From Epiperipatus broadwayi (lineage: Eukaryota; Onychophora; Udeonychophora; Euonychophora; Peripatidae), in NCBI GenBank assembly GCA_028023455.1, contig JAQFVV010012529.1:1738001-1802000 (forward strand): a stretch of DNA of 64,000 nucleotides. The letters are read 5' to 3'. The position numbers and the translations under genes were made by a program. The first letter of the stretch is position 1; each line of letters starts with the position of its first letter. The notes under the pieces were generated by a model, which was not told where the DNA came from, did not search any database, and saw only the letters and a list, made by a program, of their open reading frames with translations. Positions 1-11,059 of this stretch are shown one piece after another.

Positions 1-1210
1 ATCAAGATTCATTCTGGATACTTAACCAAAAATCTAGAGCTGACGATTTAGAGTATAAAATTGGACTTTTTATGAAATTCCAATTAAAATTCTCTTTTCC
101 AGAATCAATAATAAAGTCAACTTAATTTAATCTTCCTAGATGTTATTAGAGTCTCATTAATAATTCAGAACAACCCATCATCGTTGCACTCATCTGCTTC
201 ATAAATAGAATTTGATAATCACTGATCTACTTAGATGTGGTCAAATAAAAATCATGAATTACATTGTTAATGTCTGTTAAATCTATGTCTAAAATTACAG
301 AATTGAAGAACTTTATATAGCCACATTAAGAGTTAAGCTGTCAAAAAAACTATATGATAAATAAATAACAGCATTGTATAAATAGACAGGCAGGTTCACA
401 CTTATGGCTTCTATTGTTTAGAGAACTTTATAATTTTTTTAAATCACAAAGAAGTCTTAGCAAATATTATTATAACAATTAAGACAACTCTACCATATAC
501 CTTTGAACCTTCATTTTCCTCCCTTACTACTGCTAAAAATTCATAATATAAAATAATATTCTAGTTTACTTTGTTCATTTTTACTGCGTTATTTGCATAT
601 CTAAGATTTATCCTTAATTACTAGTTGTTTTAAAAATAATCATTTCAAATTAACATAGTAATTTACTAATTAAATTATTATATCTCTTGTTGTACTACCA
701 AAATCTGTAATTCAGTTAATACTGAAATTAATATTTTATACTTATTTATTATTTTTAGTAATAATATTTATTAAGTTAATATATCAATCTCTTTGCAATC
801 TCTAATTTCTCAAACACTTGCAGGCTAAACAATTGTTATCAACAGTCGATAAAATTAATAACTGAACATTATTCATCAGAAGGTTACCACTTGATTATCA
901 GTTCAAAAAAAATCAATCTATCAGCATGATATATTTTTCAAACTTAGGCAAATTTTATTTAATATGGTCTAATGACTCACTAGCTTACATGGATCAACTA
1001 TTTAGATATATTATAAGTACATATGGTACCATTTCCAACTTTTTTATACACTTAACTACTATTTTTTAGACCAAAACTTTACTCTTACAGTTTCAACTGT
1101 CCTGCAGTCATCATCATAGCTGCAATATCCAAATATATAATCATACAATTAATAAATACTCTATAAATTGACTGGGGCTAATGGAAAAATTATAAAATAA
1201 AATTTTTTCT
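1..1210. other. AT-rich sequence, no gene seen
   Basis: I see no exon, element or structured repeat here. Both strands are broken by frequent stops, and the sequence is A/T runs typical of intergenic or intronic DNA. Confidence 0.6.
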
Positions 1211-1211
1211 T

Positions 1212-1308
1212 AACTTACGTATCTGCCTACTTTATAAATTTTCTAGGTTCAAATGGCCTAGTGGCGCCCTGTATGGCAGATACGGTAAGACTCTAACTCC
1301 CAGACCAT
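1212..1308 (+). repeat. R1 repeat terminal block, copy a
   Basis: A block of about 95 bp that recurs at 3788-3888 (same orientation) and 40359-40462 (opposite). It opens with CGTATCTGCC (1218-1227) and closes with its inverted partner GGCAGATACG (1275-1284), so it could fold. Between them are a TATAAATT tract, GGTTCAAATGGCC and TGGCGCCC. In the other two copies it forms the 3' end of a longer repeat; here the upstream sequence is not recognisably the same. TGGCGCCC resembles an LTR-element primer-binding site, but that reading is uncertain. Confidence 0.6.
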
Positions 1309-2334
1309 GATAATTGGACTCCCAACATGAGCCAATGTTTAATAAACCACGAGTACCCTGAGAATATTAAAAATGAATCATGCCAGTAACATTTTTTCTG
1401 AAATAAGATATTTTTGTATTAACGTAAAGTTATAGGTTGAATTTTGTTTTAAAAGTACTGCCAGTAAGAAAAATTGCGCATATGTAGGAATAAATGTGAG
1501 GAATAAAACGTAATAATTAATATAAATCAGTTTTTTTTTATTTTAAAAAAAGTCTTATTAATAATCCAACCATTTAACTTGCCTAAGTAAGAGTTAAAAG
1601 TAGAAGAAAATAAACTTGGAAGGAAGGGGGCAGAAATTTAGCTGGTAGAAAGGAATCAACCGTCAAACATTTTTTTAATCATTATATTTGTGTGTAATTA
1701 ATAACCAAAGTTTTGTCTTTTTGAAATTTTTGGTGATATATAATCAATTTGTGTAATGTAATTACTAACACTAAGTAAATTCTTTTTTTTTTTTTAATGT
1801 TTTTGTTTTTTGAGGAAGTTTACTGATATGTAACGGTATATGCCATTACATTAATTTAAAATTAGAATAAAAACGGTTTTAAGTTCGTAAAAAAAACAAC
1901 TAAAAGCTAAAATTAAAGAATTGTTCAATGTACGTATATATATTCGCACAGATGCAAAACTTTAAAAATTATTTTCTTTTTTAAAAAAAAAAAATTTGAA
2001 CGTACTTTTTTATAAAAAAGAACAAGATCTAAAGATAAAATATTTTTGTAAATGAAAATGATGTATTTATTAATTATCGAAAAGCAAGCTAGCCTTTGGG
2101 GATCTTATATAAAAAAGTCAGATGAAATATAGATAAGAGAACAAAAATAAATTAGATGTCCAATAGAAGCAGCAATGAAGGCTCGGACCATAATGAAAAA
2201 TTGGAACAGGAAACCATTGTTCAGTGAATCCGGACGATCGGTATAAAAGGAAAAATATTGAAATTAAGAACAGTTCCAGCTTGATTTTGTGAGAAGAGCA
2301 ATAAGACACACTTGTTACTCTCTCTCACTTATTT

Positions 2335-2450
2335 CAAATGAAATGACTGTAATACCAGGATTGAACCAGCTAAGGCTACCCTCTGATAGACCAGTTTTCA
2401 AATAAAGACTTTGTGGAAATTGACACCAGGAACCGGGAGGTCTTCTACTG
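2335..2450 (-). repeat. tRNA-derived SINE-like fragment
   Basis: On the minus strand a GGTTCAATCC box-B-like motif lies next to sequence shared with the better SINE-like copy at 55140-55385 (both have an ACTGGTCTA-type stretch upstream of box B). The box A region is poorly preserved and no cloverleaf can be drawn. I infer a decayed tRNA-derived SINE rather than a tRNA gene. Confidence 0.3.
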
Positions 2451-2639
2451 TAAGATATAAATGGAAAATTTTTACTACAAGTAATTAAGAACTTTAAAGA
2501 TGTAACAAGCTAAACCTAATTTTTTTTTTTAAGTGAACTTTTATCTGACTTAAGTTTTCAAATTAATTATTGTTTAATTTTTTATACATTTGAGTTTGCT
2601 AAAAATCATTTCCATTTTTTTAATTTATTAATATTGTAT

Positions 2640-3890
2640 AAATTATTTAAATGCATTAAATTTAAGTTGGGTATAAATGCTTGCATAGATTCGTTAATGT
2701 TTAATTATGTTTTTATTTTCATATTTGATTAGAATATATAGACATTTGGTAAATAATGATACCTTACGGTATCTAAAATGTATTTATTCGGATGTCTTTT
2801 AAGTTATTGGTGTTAATGCAGCATCTTATGATGAATGCCATTGGGTTTCTTGTAAATTTTCCTCTGCAGTTCCATCAATGACTTTATATTTTGATCGTTT
2901 ATGTTTATTTTGAAATGTTTTTAACCGTGTAATCTATGCAGCCGATTTATACTCAACATTAAAAAAACAAATCTTTATAAAATTCATCTGTGCAAAATTA
3001 TATAAATGTTAAAATTAAGTCGGACATGAATGGCTATATAGATTTGTAAAGTTATATTAATTAATTAAGGGAGGGTTAATTGTTTCGTAGTTGGATTGGG
3101 TCAATGGATTGGATATATCGGTGTAATTAGTAAATGTAATATGAGGTCCATCACATGCAGGATTGCATTATATGCCGCACACCCCCTTTTTGCCTATGGA
3201 AGGGGATAGTAAGATGGAAAACGCAGTCCCTTGCTATGGAGTTTTTTTATTGTTCTTCTTGCCAGACAGATGTAACATTCCTGTCTGGATGAGAATCAAT
3301 GTCTTCTCTAACCATACTGTTCAGATGTACATTCCTGACAGTATGATATTTGTACTGTCGTAATCATGTTGCATTGAATACATTGATGTATGAGGTGGAT
3401 TGACGTTAGTTTAACTGCAAACTTTTGGCCTAAGGTTAAATAAGGGATAAAATATTTACTTTTCAAATGCAATCTATGTAGTTTATTCATACTCGACACT
3501 CTTAAAAAAATATTATTAAATTCATCTGTGAGGATGGTTTAAAATTTTAAAATAATAATTTAAATTAAAAGTTAATATTAAAATCTAAAATAATAAATGT
3601 TATTCCTCAAATTTTAAATATTATATATGTGCATTAATAAATGTTTGTGTATTAATTACTGGCAGTGGTTTTTATTTTTTTATATTTAAGATATAGATTA
3701 AATAAAGATACATATTATCTCTGTGTCTCCTCTGAGCTAGTGGCAAGAGCTGACGGTATTAATAAATAAAAGTTGGATCTTTAACAGCACGTATCTGCCT
3801 ACTCTATAAATTTACTAGGTTCAAATGGCCTAGTGGTGCACTGTATGGAAGATACGGTAAGACTCTAACTCCCAGACTGTTATAATACAT
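2640..3890 (+). repeat. R1 repeat, long copy b
   Basis: About 1.2 kb that matches 40359-41590 in reverse complement, with order partly rearranged. Shared stretches include GGGTCAATGGATTGGATATA, TTTATTCGGATGTCTTTTAA and TTAATTACTGGCAGTGG (allowing mismatches), and the terminal CGTATCTGCC block. Internally one subunit (a Ctatg...TTTAT.CTC.ACA stretch followed by aTTCATCTGTG) occurs twice, near 2930-3000 and 3470-3530. Between 3060 and 3360 the frames of both copies encode vaguely similar peptides, but with stops. It is a dispersed element of unknown class, possibly an LTR. Confidence 0.6.
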
Positions 3891-4299
3891 AATCAATAAC
3901 ATACATCTTAGCCTGACCACTATAAATAATTATTTCTCATTTTATTATTCTACTCTTGACTAATTTTATTTTTTTATTTATAGTATTTTATTATTAAATT
4001 ATTCTAAAACAATTTTATTATAATTTTAGAACTTTAAACTCTACTATTTAATCTATCATTTTATTATTATCTTTTTAATTGTATTTTCTTAATTACTTCT
4101 AAACTTTTTTTATTTTTATTATATATTTAACTTAATTTTTTACATTATAAATTACCTTTTTATTACATTACTAAATACTTACATCTTTATAATGCTATTT
4201 CCAAAAATCAACTGACAAATTTTCTAAATTTTTACAATTGTTTAACTCCCTCTATCATCATTTTCTTCAACTTTATTTTTAAACCTTTTTATATTCAAA

Positions 4300-5130
4300 C
4301 TAAAGGAGTGAAAGTAAATGGAGAGTATTTAAGTCATTTAGATTTCGCAGATGATGTAGTTGTTTTTGCAAATAATGCTTCAGAGCTACAGGAAATGTTG
4401 CAGGAGTTAGCAGATGAAAGTAGAAAAGTAGGACTAAAGATAAATGTTAAAAAGACTAAAGTAATGTTTAATCGATTTGCTCAAAATATGAAAATAAAGA
4501 TTGATTATGAAGAATTAGAAGAAGTTAACAGTTACAAATACCTTGGTCAGATTATTAATACAGATGGAAACATAATGGAGGAAATTAATCATAGAATTAA
4601 ACTTGGTTGGAGTGCTTTTGGTAGAAATAACTTGATACTAAAAGGAAATATGCCTATGTGTTTGAAAAGGATGGTTTTTAATAAATGTGTTTTACCAGTT
4701 CTTACTTATGGATCTGAGACTTGGACCCTTAATAGAAGAGCAATACAGAGACTTCAGACCACTCAAAGGAGTATGGAGAGATGTATGTTGGGAGTAACAA
4801 GAAGAAATCGAAAACGCAATGTATGGGTAAGACAACAAACAGGTGTTACTGACCTTATTGAAAAAATTAAAAGATTGAAATGGAGTTGGGCTGGACATAT
4901 TGCTAGAAAAGATGATAATAGATGGACAATTGAAATTTTAAACTGGATTCCAAGAGATTGTAAAAGACCCAGAAAGAGACCACATGTGAGATGGATGGAT
5001 GAAATAAGAAAATGTGCAGGGGTGTTGTGGAGAAAAGAAGCTAAAGATCGGAGATGGATTAAACTTGGAGAGACCTTCATCCTGCAGTGGATTAATAATG
5101 GTTGATGATGACTAATAATAATAACTATAA
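4300..5130 (+). mobile_element. RTE-like LINE, 5'-truncated copy
   Basis: A 5'-truncated non-LTR retrotransposon. It begins inside the reverse transcriptase, just before the FADD catalytic motif, and ends after the ORF stop in a GTTGATGATGA tail, the kind of short trinucleotide-like tail RTE elements carry. The degraded minus-strand copy at 12860-15650 belongs to the same family and continues upstream of this truncation point. A PLE piece on the other strand begins about 20 bp after the tail. Confidence 0.85.
4308..5105 (+). CDS. RTE-type reverse transcriptase, C-terminal part
   Basis: A 265-codon open frame without stops or frameshifts. Residues ~10-22 hold HLDFADDVVVF, the YxDD-equivalent catalytic motif of LINE reverse transcriptases; KINVKKTK (~44-51) and YKYLGQIINTDG (~76-87) are the next conserved palm/thumb stretches. 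LTYGSETWTL (~130) and the basic tail with LKWSWAGHIAR and RGRP-like RPRKRPHVRW are typical of the RTE and related LINE C-termini. The true protein starts far upstream in an intact element; the initial GTG is an artefact of truncation. Its openness compared with other copies suggests a fairly recent insertion. Confidence 0.85.
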   Translation: MKVNGEYLSHLDFADDVVVFANNASELQEMLQELADESRKVGLKINVKKTKVMFNRFAQNMKIKIDYEELEEVNSYKYLGQIINTDGNIMEEINHRIKLGWSAFGRNNLILKGNMPMCLKRMVFNKCVLPVLTYGSETWTLNRRAIQRLQTTQRSMERCMLGVTRRNRKRNVWVRQQTGVTDLIEKIKRLKWSWAGHIARKDDNRWTIEILNWIPRDCKRPRKRPHVRWMDEIRKCAGVLWRKEAKDRRWIKLGETFILQWINNG

Positions 5131-5149
5131 TTATTCATAAAATTATTGT

Positions 5150-6120
5150 CTTTACCCCAAAATCCCTATTAAGATTTAGGTTTATATTTTTAATCAATAT
5201 TGCCTCTTTAATTTTCCTATCCCTTTTATTACTTGTATAATTAATCATTTTTATACTATCCTTCTCAAACCTATGATCTGTTTATAATAAATGCAAATAA
5301 ATAGGTGACCTCTTATCATACTTATGTTGAACTAATCTTGTATAAATTGAATTCTTTGACTCACCTATGTAATAGTTTTTATATTTTTACTTTTACACAT
5401 TCAATTTTATATACCCATTTATGCATTTTTCTACTTTTCTTACATATTTATTATCTAATATATTAAGTATATTTTTCCTTCTTTTATTTACTATCTTAAA
5501 TTTTATTACATTATTAAACTTTTTATTAATTTTAATAATTATTTTATTCATCCTTTTTACAATACTATTATTATAAGTTTTAACAGCCATGTATTCATGT
5601 TTATCTATTTTATCTTTTTTACATACTTTCTTATTTTTATTTAATTTTACTTATTTCCTTATACTTTCATCTATAATTTTCTTTGGATATTCATTATCTT
5701 TAAATTCTTTAATTATCAATTCTACCTGTTTACTCTAATCTTCTTCATCTGAGCAATAATTCCTAGCTCTACATATTCTTGAATTTATACTATTTATTTT
5801 ATATCTATATTCGAATTCCAATTACTTATATTACTATTCATATTAGATTTTTATATATATAGATGTTTCCATCTTGCACTTATCATTTCTACACGACTTC
5901 TTTAATAAAATATCTAAATATGCTAATTTATCATCGTTTTCTTTTTCTATTGTAAATTTTATATTTTTATCTAACTTATTATCTTCAAGGTACATATCTA
6001 TTTGTCTTTGACTCTTGTTAAAAATCAATAAATAATCATCAACATACTTTTTCATAAAAATTGGACTATTAATTATTAAATCTTCCATATTCTCCATATA
6101 TATAAATGTAAAATACAATA
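5150..6120 (-). pseudogene. Penelope-like element: RT to GIY-YIG remnant
   Basis: Read on the minus strand, 6118-5843 encodes a reverse transcriptase segment with KKYVDDYLLIF (the YVDD catalytic site) and, further on, LAYLDILL, as in Penelope-like elements (PLEs). After an AT-rich linker with a 65-codon open stretch (5590-5393), 5380-5155 encodes a broken GIY-YIG endonuclease: YIGES, then RLVQHKYDKRSP, and KRDRKIKEAILIKN. Stops and frameshifts interrupt it. RT followed by GIY-YIG is the domain order of PLEs. Confidence 0.7.
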
Positions 6121-6190
6121 CCCGTTATAAAATATTATATATATAAAAAAAAATTTTTTAATGGTAAATACAATATTATAGTTTAAATTC

Positions 6191-6230
6191 TTTTGTAGCG
6201 CTTTCAATTACATGGTAATCCTCAACAGCT
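6191..6230 (-). ncRNA. decayed hammerhead-ribozyme-like motif after PLE ORF
   Basis: About 30 nt beyond the stop of the PLE endonuclease frame. On the minus strand UUGAGGA (expected CUGANGA), a short hairpin UUAC-CAU-GUAA, then GAAA, and GCGCUA that can form a 2-bp stem III with a CUA triplet. C3 is changed, two extra bases follow stem II, and stem I is only ~2 bp, so it would not be active. PLEs are known to carry hammerheads in their terminal repeats, which makes the position meaningful. Confidence 0.35.
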
Positions 6231-6262
6231 TTAATTGAATTTCAATTTTTTTAAACTTAATG

Positions 6263-6860
6263 TTATGTATATTTCCATAAGTTGTGTATGGCGGTATTTG
6301 CAACTTGTCTATTAATAACATCATTCTTATATTTATCAATCAAAATTGCCTCTTTAATTTTCCTCTTTTTATGATTTCTTTCTTCCATTAATATTTTTAT
6401 TTCACTACTATTAAATGTAAACCTATAATTACAAGTCTTTTCATGGTCAAAGAATACTGAAGCTGTATTAAATTGACTATTTACATTATTTTTAATTCGA
6501 TTATATAATTGATGTTCCTTCAATCTTTTCTTCACGGAACATCTCGATTCACCAATATATAATTTCTGACATCCACATGCAATCTGATAAATTATATTAC
6601 TTCTTTGCAATTTAGGAATTATATTCTTAGAATTATTAATCAATCGATTAACATTCGAGGAACACAAAATGAAATATTATACTTTTCTTTAAATATATTC
6701 TTAATTAATTTAGATTGCATATTATTTATAAATGGCATAGATATCCATTTTTTATTATCTAAAGTAACACTGATATCCATTTTTTATTATCTAAAGTAAC
6801 ACTGCATATGATATTCTTGCTTAACGATGAATTTTGGAGAACCGATTGCCATCGCTAAGG
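6263..6860 (-). pseudogene. PLE GIY-YIG endonuclease, second copy
   Basis: The 134-codon minus-strand frame (6667-6263) has IIYQIACGCQKLYIGESRCS, the Y..I..C...YIGxT signature of PLE-type GIY-YIG nucleases, followed by VKKRLKEHQ, an H..TC..RF segment and KKRKIKEAILIDKYK. Further upstream (6860-6790) a short LAMAIGSP stretch could be the remains of the RT AMGSPLSP motif, in which case most of the RT has been deleted. This copy lies upstream of, and in the same orientation as, the 5150-6120 copy, a partial head-to-tail arrangement as PLEs often show. Confidence 0.75.
6739..6803. repeat. tandem duplication, ~34 bp x2
   Basis: GATATCCATTTTTTATTATC followed by TAAAGTAACACT occurs twice back to back with no differences. 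It looks like a recent slippage duplication within PLE-derived DNA. Confidence 0.8.
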
Positions 6861-7099
6861 GGGGTAAAGGTGTATTAAATAATATAAATTTGTAAATTAA
6901 AACTATTGTTTTATTATGAATTTTTATTACATACTCATAATTTAGGCATGGTAAAAACAAACAATGGGGCATGCCAAATTTTCATTTGAGGAGCAAATGT
7001 AAAAAGATTATGCACCACTAGTTTAAATAATTAGTTAAAAAAAAGTTTTGTTTTATGCATTAAAATATGTATAGGAATTTATTTTGTGACTGATATATA

Positions 7100-8750
7100 C
7101 CCTAGAATGAAAGTGGAAAAAAAGGGTTACAAGCATGAGTTGGTATAGCTTATGATGTGTGTGTGTATATAAAAGATATATACCATTCCATAACATTTAT
7201 AATTCTAATTTGCTTTATAATTAAATTTTAATTTGATTCAAGATATTAAATAAATTACACGGGAGTTTCATATTATTTGTTTTCATATTTCCTACTTCTA
7301 GCTATATAACAATTATATCTAAATGTGTGTGAGTGACTGATGGTCAACTAAGTTTATGATTTCTGAATGAATTAAGTTCAAACATGGCTGTGAAGATACA
7401 GAAGTGAAAGAGTTAATAAAATGAATCAGTCATTTTGTATTGAGGGGAACTGTCCAGTGAGTTAAGATTTAGTTTTTCCTAAAACAAAAGTTGAATTATT
7501 TTTTGTTAAGTCTGTGTTACTGTTACACAATTTGGTGCATCAACTTGTTGCCAGGAAGATGAAGTAGTAATAATAGTGTTCATTAAATATTATGGTGATC
7601 AATGTGTGGTGTATCTATACAACATGATGTCAAAGTTGAATAATGTATCATAAGTAATTAACTGGATGATAAACAATGTTTGAGTAATTAATTTATATAT
7701 GTAAATCTCACAATGAAGAAAACAAAAAGAATATGTAAAAGCTAAAGAAATGTAGATAAAATGAGAATAAATAGAGATGAAAAATTTCAAACAAGAATAG
7801 ATTGAATTTATGACAGAATAATAGTTTCAATGAGTAAATAAGTTAGAAGTTGTTGTTGAAGCAAATAATAGTGATTAGGAAAAAATGAAATATTGAAAGT
7901 GTTTAATAGATTTCAGTTAAAGTGAAGTGGATAGGAATAAGATAGTTTGTACACAAATGGAAGATATAAAAATGTAATGAATCAAACATTATTAAAAAAA
8001 AAGCTTGAGGAGTTATTGTTCTAAAGCCAGTCACACACCTCCATGATTGATATTTACGATATAATTTATGATTTAGGTGATGGGTATTTTTTCATTTTTG
8101 TTAAATATATGATTCCGTTAAAGGAAAAAAAACAATGTGACATTTAATAAGCAAGCTGATCGATTTCGTTTAAAATTGTGATTTTATTGACTTTTTATTA
8201 GAATTTTTAATCAAGTTTTTGAGAAATGATTGAGACTGAAAAGTGCAAAAGTAAAAACTACTGATGAGAAAGATTGACAAAATTATATGTTAAGATAATT
8301 TGTTAATAAATTAAAAAAATATACATTTAAATTTGTATTTTATTCTTCAGATATATAATTAGATGAATTGACATTAACAAAGAAAATTTTTATTTTTTTT
8401 CGTTGTTGTTTTAGTATACCTTTTAAAGAATATTCACTCCTTTTCAGTAATTACCTAATATGTGAAATAAAAATTAAATATTTTCAATTTTATTGGTAAA
8501 AATCAAATGCATAAACTTTTAAAGTGGGCAGAATATTCACGTACTTCTTATTTTTAAATAAGATTGATCTACAAATAAATTAGAAATTAAAAAAAAATAT
8601 CATGATTTGAATATCTGCATATGAAATCAAAATATCCCCATTTATTTTCTTTTTATTAATTTTCTAGGTGTGACAATTTACAACAAAATTAAAAAATTTA
8701 AATTTTAACACTTTAATAAATAAAAATATCCATTTAAAAAAAGCTACAAA
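7100..8750. other. AT-rich sequence, no gene seen
   Basis: No conserved motif, splice-bounded exon or element end was recognised on either strand. It includes a short GT/AT microsatellite near 7160. Confidence 0.5.
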
Positions 8751-8779
8751 TAGTTCAATTTGTTTTGTGGAAAGAAAAT

Positions 8780-8985
8780 TTGTGCTCTATCTGATACTTG
8801 GTTGCTCAAGTGACAAACAGCCCTTCAACAATATAGATATAATAAACACCTCCAATACTTCCCCATTTTTTTTAAATTCATATAAATAAAGATATAATAA
8901 AAGACAAATGACCCCCAAGATGCATTTTGTGCTGAACCAGCACTCATCAGTTGGCCCAGATCCCCTTCAACAACTATATAATTAT
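8780..8985 (-). repeat. hammerhead-bearing repeat, family 2 copy a
   Basis: About 200 bp homologous to 30290-30480 on the same strand: both contain TGCTCTATCT.ATAC and the GATCTGG..CAA..GATGAGT..CTG block. The hammerhead-like core lies inside (see 8911-8957). No protein coding is evident. It could be the terminal repeat of a PLE or a nonautonomous derivative. Confidence 0.55.
8911..8957 (-). ncRNA. hammerhead ribozyme-like motif (type I, G12 lost)
   Basis: On the minus strand: stem I strand CCAA, core CUGAUGA (8950-8944), stem II GUGCUG-GUU-CAGCAC with six perfect pairs, AAAA where GAAA is required, a 2-bp stem III (AU-GC-AU), the triplet AUC, and UUGG closing stem I. The only core defect is G12 to A. 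Because G12 follows a C, this is the change expected from CpG decay. The predicted cleavage would follow base 8919. Probably inactive now. Confidence 0.6.
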
Positions 8986-10328
8986 AAATATTTTCTACAT
9001 AAATATATTATTGATGTTTAATTTATGAAGTAGTTGCTCAAGACTTGAGTTAAGAGGTTTCAAATCAATTATAATTGAAATAATAATAAAAAAAGTATCA
9101 AGTTGATTCAATGACAGCAATGTGATCAGTTCTTCATTTTAATATTTGAATGTTAGTGTCTTCTGAACAATTTAACATGCAAATTACCTTCATAAATATT
9201 ATGAGTCACTTCTCTCCATGTATTATATATAATCTTCAAATACAACAAAATTTTGATTCTCAACATTCAATATTTATCACAGATAATTCTGAAATGACAG
9301 CTATAATATAAATAGAGGACCACTAACATTTAAATCTGCAATCATTCACTCTATATTATAAATTTTTTCCTGTATAGATAGTACTAATGTGAAATGATTA
9401 TGCTTTATTTGGTATATAGCATTTAAATCTACAAACATTTCCATCAACTCTTCTTACACTTGTGTTTACTAATATTGGTTGTCACCATTCAATTAAATCT
9501 AAAAATAAAAGTTATGACCAAACAATAAAACTTCCAGATATACTAGCTATGAAACGTTATGATCTAGGGTCTAATTCTTGTACATCTAGTATTATCTCAT
9601 TTTGACTAATTTCTTCAATCCATGACTTCACTATAGAAATATGAACTAGTTTTATCAGTGACGATTGATTTCTCTGCAAAAATTTGAACTGTTTCAATGT
9701 AGAGTTTAGAGCAAGGATCATTCAATTCAGACCAATGGATTTTAACTGGGATATTTTATCAGGCATTGAATACATTTCTGTATCTTAGATATTGCTATTA
9801 AGATATGGATTATTTTTCTAAGTCTATCAGGTTGATAAATCTATAATTACAGATTTGAACTAATCTGAATTAATAAAGTTGATGTAACTGAATAAGTTAA
9901 GACATATTAAATTGTTGATGCTGAAATGATGAGAGGAAGATCAAAGATTCTATCATTCTTAATAAATATAAGTTTAATCAAGAAAATGAACTAATTGTTG
10001 GTTAATTCTTGATTAACTTATTGTTCTCTGCAATTGATAACTTTTTTTTTTTTGAAAATGAAGGCTGTTGGGTCAGAACAGTATAATATTTAGTTTGGGT
10101 GTTAAGGATCATTTTAAAACCATTAACATGTTTTTACTTCAAAACCTTTTTACTAAATAAGTAATTGGTTTATTGCTTAGAAGTTCATAACAAATTTTAG
10201 CATTCTAATATTGCACCAAATTGCACAGAACACTCTCTTTTTAAAACTGATTTATGGACAAAATCTGTTTTTTTATTTTGCAGGCTGTTTTAACATGTCT
10301 TCACAAGATGGCAGTATTGACAAACTGA

Positions 10329-11055
10329 ATGGGATGGTCAAGTTTTCATATGAGAGATGCAAAAAGTAAAATGAAAATGTTTGGTAGATTGCAGTTTATG
10401 GATAATAAAAGAATAGCTAAAATAGTATTTAATTGGGTTACGAGTAAAGGGCAGGTAACAAAATGGGTGAGAAAAGTAATGCGGTATGCAAAAGATTTGG
10501 ATAAAGAATTTATATCAGCATATTTGTACAAAAGATGGGATGATTGTGTTAAGAGGATTATTGAGTATTATAGTAGTAAGGAATGGGATAAAAGAATAAA
10601 TTTATTAATAAAGATTAGGGAGTTAGAGAGATGGAGAAATAGTATAGAGAGTAAAAAGAGTTTAAATATATATAGAAATAAACAGAATATTAGGTGTGAG
10701 TTAATATACGATAATAGTAAGGAAAATAGTTTATTGTTTAAGTCTCGAACGGGATCTTTAGCTACAAAAGAATATACATGTAAATGGATAAATATGGGTG
10801 ATTTATTTTGTAAATTATGTAAGGAAGGAATAGAAAATATTAGGCATTTGTTAATTGAATGTAAATGTTTGAAAACAGAAAGGGTACATATAATGAAGTT
10901 GTGGAAAAATAAATATGAAAAGAGTGATTTATACAGAAAGTGAATTATTGATTTTTATGCTGGGTTTGGGAAAAGATAAGGGGGATTTAGATATAAAGGT
11001 TATAGAATTGACAAAGATTATGTTGTGGAAATGGGATAGAGCAGATTATGGGTAA
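10329..11055 (+). pseudogene. non-LTR retrotransposon ORF2 C-terminal fragment
   Basis: A 204-codon frame (10329-10943) that continues in another frame to a stop at 11055, so one frameshift. It shows the C-terminal region of a LINE polyprotein: MGWSSFHMRDAKSKM, then LLFKSRTGSLATKEY near residue 140, and a cysteine motif CKLCKEGIENIRHLLIEC (C-x2-C-x8-H-x4-C) near residue 160, as found after the reverse transcriptase in several LINE clades. No catalytic RT motif is present. The family differs from the RTE-like copies nearby; clade not assigned. Confidence 0.7.
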
Positions 11056-11059
11056 ATTT

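Noticed and set aside
4692-5080. Minus-strand frames of 68 and 105 codons
   Set aside because: Shadows of the intact LINE reverse transcriptase on the plus strand.
8255-8290. ACTGATGAGAAAG as another hammerhead core
   Set aside because: GAAA follows directly without a stem II, and no stem I pairing is available.
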